The notes under the pieces were generated by a model, which had not been told where the DNA came from, made no database searches, and was given only the letters and a program-made list of their open reading frames with translations. Shown piece after piece: positions 15,346 to 17,492 of a stretch of DNA of 17,492 nucleotides. A program made the position numbers and the translations under genes. This DNA comes from a bacterium UBA1459 (GTDB taxonomy: Bacteria > Pseudomonadota > Alphaproteobacteria > CAJXXZ01 > UBA1459). Within the stretch, counting starts at the first letter, position 1. Every line of letters starts with the position of its first letter. The stretch is from the NCBI GenBank assembly GCA_002325765.1, contig DCST01000045.1, forward strand, positions 1-17,492, in the 5' to 3' direction.

Positions 15346-15826
15346 TATCTGCATTGTTTTTGGTAATCAATACTATATAAATAATAAAGTATATGATTTA
15401 GTACAAAAGTTTGATAGTATATTAATTATATATTACATAGGTAATATTAATTATTCAAAAAACTTTGCTAGACTATTAGCAAGTATAAATAGTGTGTGTT
15501 TTTTTGGAGATTTAAATAGATTGTTTGTACAACCTATTGATTTATCTATGAATGATTACACTGTACATGTAGCATTATCAGGTAAAAAATATATTGTTAA
15601 TATTGCATCATATTCAAGTAATAATTATAATATTAAAGATTATATAAAATTTATGCATACTTTTATGAAAACAGAAGTAAATCTTTATGTTATTAAATAT
15701 TATTTAAGTAATAAGTATTTTATTTCTTGTATTATAATACTTTTTGTTATTACTTATTTTATATTTACTGTATTTGGTAGTATAGATATGTATAGAAAAC
15801 AGGAATTAATAAAAATTGTAATATAA
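15320..15826 (+). CDS. Unfamiliar small protein with C-terminal membrane anchor
   Basis: The 168-aa product is not recognised. Residues up to about 130 are mixed alpha/beta in character with alternating hydrophobic strands (SICIVFG, SILIIYYIG, VCFFGD, KYIVNIASY). A single hydrophobic helix near 134-153 (FISCIIILFVITYFIFTVFG) is followed by a short charged tail. It would thus be tail-anchored with its body in the cytoplasm, though topology is a guess. The start is uncertain. The ATG at 15320, overlapping nusG by 26 bp, is preferred; a TTG at 15296 is in frame and would add eight residues. The overlap suggests translation coupled to nusG in the secE-nusG transcript, where most bacteria have ribosomal protein genes. 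A link to the Sec machinery or to transcription is conceivable but not shown. Confidence 0.65.
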   Translation: MAWIKKSDSICIVFGNQYYINNKVYDLVQKFDSILIIYYIGNINYSKNFARLLASINSVCFFGDLNRLFVQPIDLSMNDYTVHVALSGKKYIVNIASYSSNNYNIKDYIKFMHTFMKTEVNLYVIKYYLSNKYFISCIIILFVITYFIFTVFGSIDMYRKQELIKIVI

Positions 15827-15864
15827 CATATCATATATTAATCATTTATAATATATTTCTATGT

Positions 15865-15870
15865 TAAAAT
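15865..15870 (+). promoter_or_regulatory. -10 element of ABC transporter gene
   Basis: TAAAAT (one mismatch to consensus) ends 7 nt before the ATG at 15878, with no Shine-Dalgarno. It fits the leaderless pattern of the window. Confidence 0.35.
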
Positions 15871-15877
15871 ATTATTT

Positions 15878-17492
15878 ATGACAAGCTCTTTCAGCACATT
15901 TTCTTGGTATTTTTTACGTAAATATAAAATGAAAATGCTAATTACTATAGTATTATCATCATTATCCTTATATTTAGCGGGTAATTTATCTTCAGATTAT
16001 TTATCGAGCTTCACATATTATTTATCAAATGATATTAATAAGGCACTATACTATGGTATTTTATTTGCTATTGCTTGGGCATGTTCCGATATTATAGATT
16101 TTATGTATAGATATTTGTCAAGTTTAATTTATCCAGATTTAGAAAAATCTGTACGAATTTCATGTTATAATTTTGTACAAAAAAGTAATTATGCTTATTT
16201 TAGAGATCATGGAGCTGGTTTAATTGAAAACTATATAGACTGTGCTGCAGAAGGAGTTAGAGAAATTTGGGTAGATTTATGTGAATCTATTATACCGAGT
16301 TTATTTTTTGTAATTGTAACTATCATAAAGTTTTTTTTACTTGATTATACATTAGCAATAGTAACTGTTATATGGATTATACTTAGAAGTGCATTTTTCT
16401 TTTATTTGTCTCAAGATTTATTTAAAAAATCAAAAAAGAACTTTGAACTTGCTCATATTAGAACAAATGCTATGACAGATTTATTAAACAATATGCAGCT
16501 TGCTAAAATTTTTAATTTAAATGATCATTTTACTGAAAAAGTAAATAATATACATGAAAAAGAAACATCTGCTTTTAAGAAATTTATACAAAATAGTGCT
16601 TTTGTATCATTTATGACAGGTATTAATGCTGCAGCATTTACAGGATGTATTATATATATTATATATTTGGGTATTAAAAGTGGTAATATGCATGTATCTC
16701 ATGCTGTACTTATTATGAATTTATCAAGTTTTTTAATATATGTTATTTGGGATAGAAGTAAAAAGATTGTTGAAATGTTCGAAAATTATGGTCAAGCAAT
16801 GCAAGCTCTTACAGAAATGAATAAAACAATGGAAGATACTCCTTCTGGAGATAAAATATGCACAGCATTTAATATAAGATTTCATAATTTTTCATATGGA
16901 TATGGAGATAGATTATTATTTAATAACTTTAATTTAGATATACCTTATGGAACAAAAGTTGCTATAATTGGTAACTCTGGATCAGGAAAAAGCACACTTT
17001 TAAATGTACTAGCTAAAATATTTACAGCAGATAGAGGACAAATTTTTATTGATAATATTGATATTTGCGATTTAAATAGTAACTATATTAAAAATAATAT
17101 AGGATTTATTACTCAATCTAATGCAATGATTAATGATACTATCGAAGAAAATATTAGATTAGGTAAAGTAAATGCAAATCAAACAGAAATACAAAATGCG
17201 GCAAATAAAGCTGAATGTTATTTTATAGATGATTTTCAAAAAAATGTGGGACCTAATGGAAATAAATTATCTGGAGGTCAAATGCAAAGAATATGTATAG
17301 CAAGAGCATTTATTAGAGATTTCAAAGTACTGTTTGCGGATGAACCTACAAGCTCTTTAGATAAAATTACAAGCATGGCTATTCTAAATAATATTTTTGA
17401 ATCAGGTAAAGGTAAAACAATCTTTTGGGTTGATCATTCATTAATTAGTGTTCATATAGTTGATATAATAATATTCTTTTATGATAATCAGA
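15878..17492 (+). CDS. ABC exporter, fused membrane and ATPase domains (3' end cut by window)
   Basis: This is a half-transporter of the exporter type, which pairs to pump a lipid, peptide or other substrate outward using ATP. The 538 codons present open with MTSSFSTFSWYFLRKYK. A membrane domain of about 320 residues follows, with hydrophobic helices near 18-35, 60-78, 140-158, 160-180, 248-268 and 280-295. The nucleotide-binding domain has Walker A GNSGSGKS at 365-372, the Q-loop in ITQSN, the signature LSGGQ at 464-468, Walker B ending in DEP at 488-490, and the switch His at 520 (VDHSL). All catalytic residues seen are intact. The frame is still open at the window end; exporters of this class run about 570-600 aa, so roughly 40 residues are missing. 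MsbA-like lipid export is a reasonable guess, but the sequence does not decide the substrate. Confidence 0.9.
   Translation, partial: MTSSFSTFSWYFLRKYKMKMLITIVLSSLSLYLAGNLSSDYLSSFTYYLSNDINKALYYGILFAIAWACSDIIDFMYRYLSSLIYPDLEKSVRISCYNFVQKSNYAYFRDHGAGLIENYIDCAAEGVREIWVDLCESIIPSLFFVIVTIIKFFLLDYTLAIVTVIWIILRSAFFFYLSQDLFKKSKKNFELAHIRTNAMTDLLNNMQLAKIFNLNDHFTEKVNNIHEKETSAFKKFIQNSAFVSFMTGINAAAFTGCIIYIIYLGIKSGNMHVSHAVLIMNLSSFLIYVIWDRSKKIVEMFENYGQAMQALTEMNKTMEDTPSGDKICTAFNIRFHNFSYGYGDRLLFNNFNLDIPYGTKVAIIGNSGSGKSTLLNVLAKIFTADRGQIFIDNIDICDLNSNYIKNNIGFITQSNAMINDTIEENIRLGKVNANQTEIQNAANKAECYFIDDFQKNVGPNGNKLSGGQMQRICIARAFIRDFKVLFADEPTSSLDKITSMAILNNIFESGKGKTIFWVDHSLISVHIVDIIIFFYDNQ

Overview
The window is extremely AT-rich on both strands. 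It packs housekeeping genes with tiny or overlapping spacers beside a set of unfamiliar proteins. This suggests the reduced genome of an obligate intracellular or endosymbiotic bacterium. Peptide release factor 2, SecY, SecE, NusG, RadA, DnaX and a tmRNA show that it is bacterial. The taxon cannot be fixed from the sequence alone; an alphaproteobacterial symbiont would fit but is not proven. The genetic code looks standard: the release factor carries the RF2-type SPF motif that reads UGA, and Trp is written TGG.

Layout. 186-2401 holds a divergent UppP-like membrane protein, a convergent pseudopilin-like gene and a short DnaX. 2549-6095 (minus strand) is a cluster of unfamiliar genes: two colinear paralogs of 352 and 281 aa, a 112-aa relative and a heavily decayed pseudogene. 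6096-6443 has no recognisable gene. secY (minus) and radA (plus) then diverge across only 35 bp. radA converges on a 309-aa polytopic membrane protein. Next come the coding part of a tmRNA gene and a 1133-aa protein, all on the minus strand. From 13591 the strand flips to plus: prfB, then secE-nusG overlapping a small membrane-anchored protein, then an ABC exporter that runs off the right edge.

Three themes stand out. First, the 352, 281, 112 and 1133 aa proteins and the pseudogene share short colinear motifs by eye. They look like one undescribed, expanded family, with the 1133-aa protein a possible fusion of two units. Second, nearly every gene that heads a transcript has a TATAAT-like hexamer ending 5-8 nt before its start codon and no Shine-Dalgarno sequence, as expected of leaderless mRNAs. 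Third, the tmRNA has a clear 5' end and an unusually long 27-codon tag, but no tRNA-like 3' half can be found next to it.

Several core proteins look pared down: DnaX without its zinc module or tau extension, RF2 with a short first domain and no programmed frameshift, UppP with altered active-site motifs, and RadA with a shortened zinc knuckle. All similarities were judged by eye without database searches.
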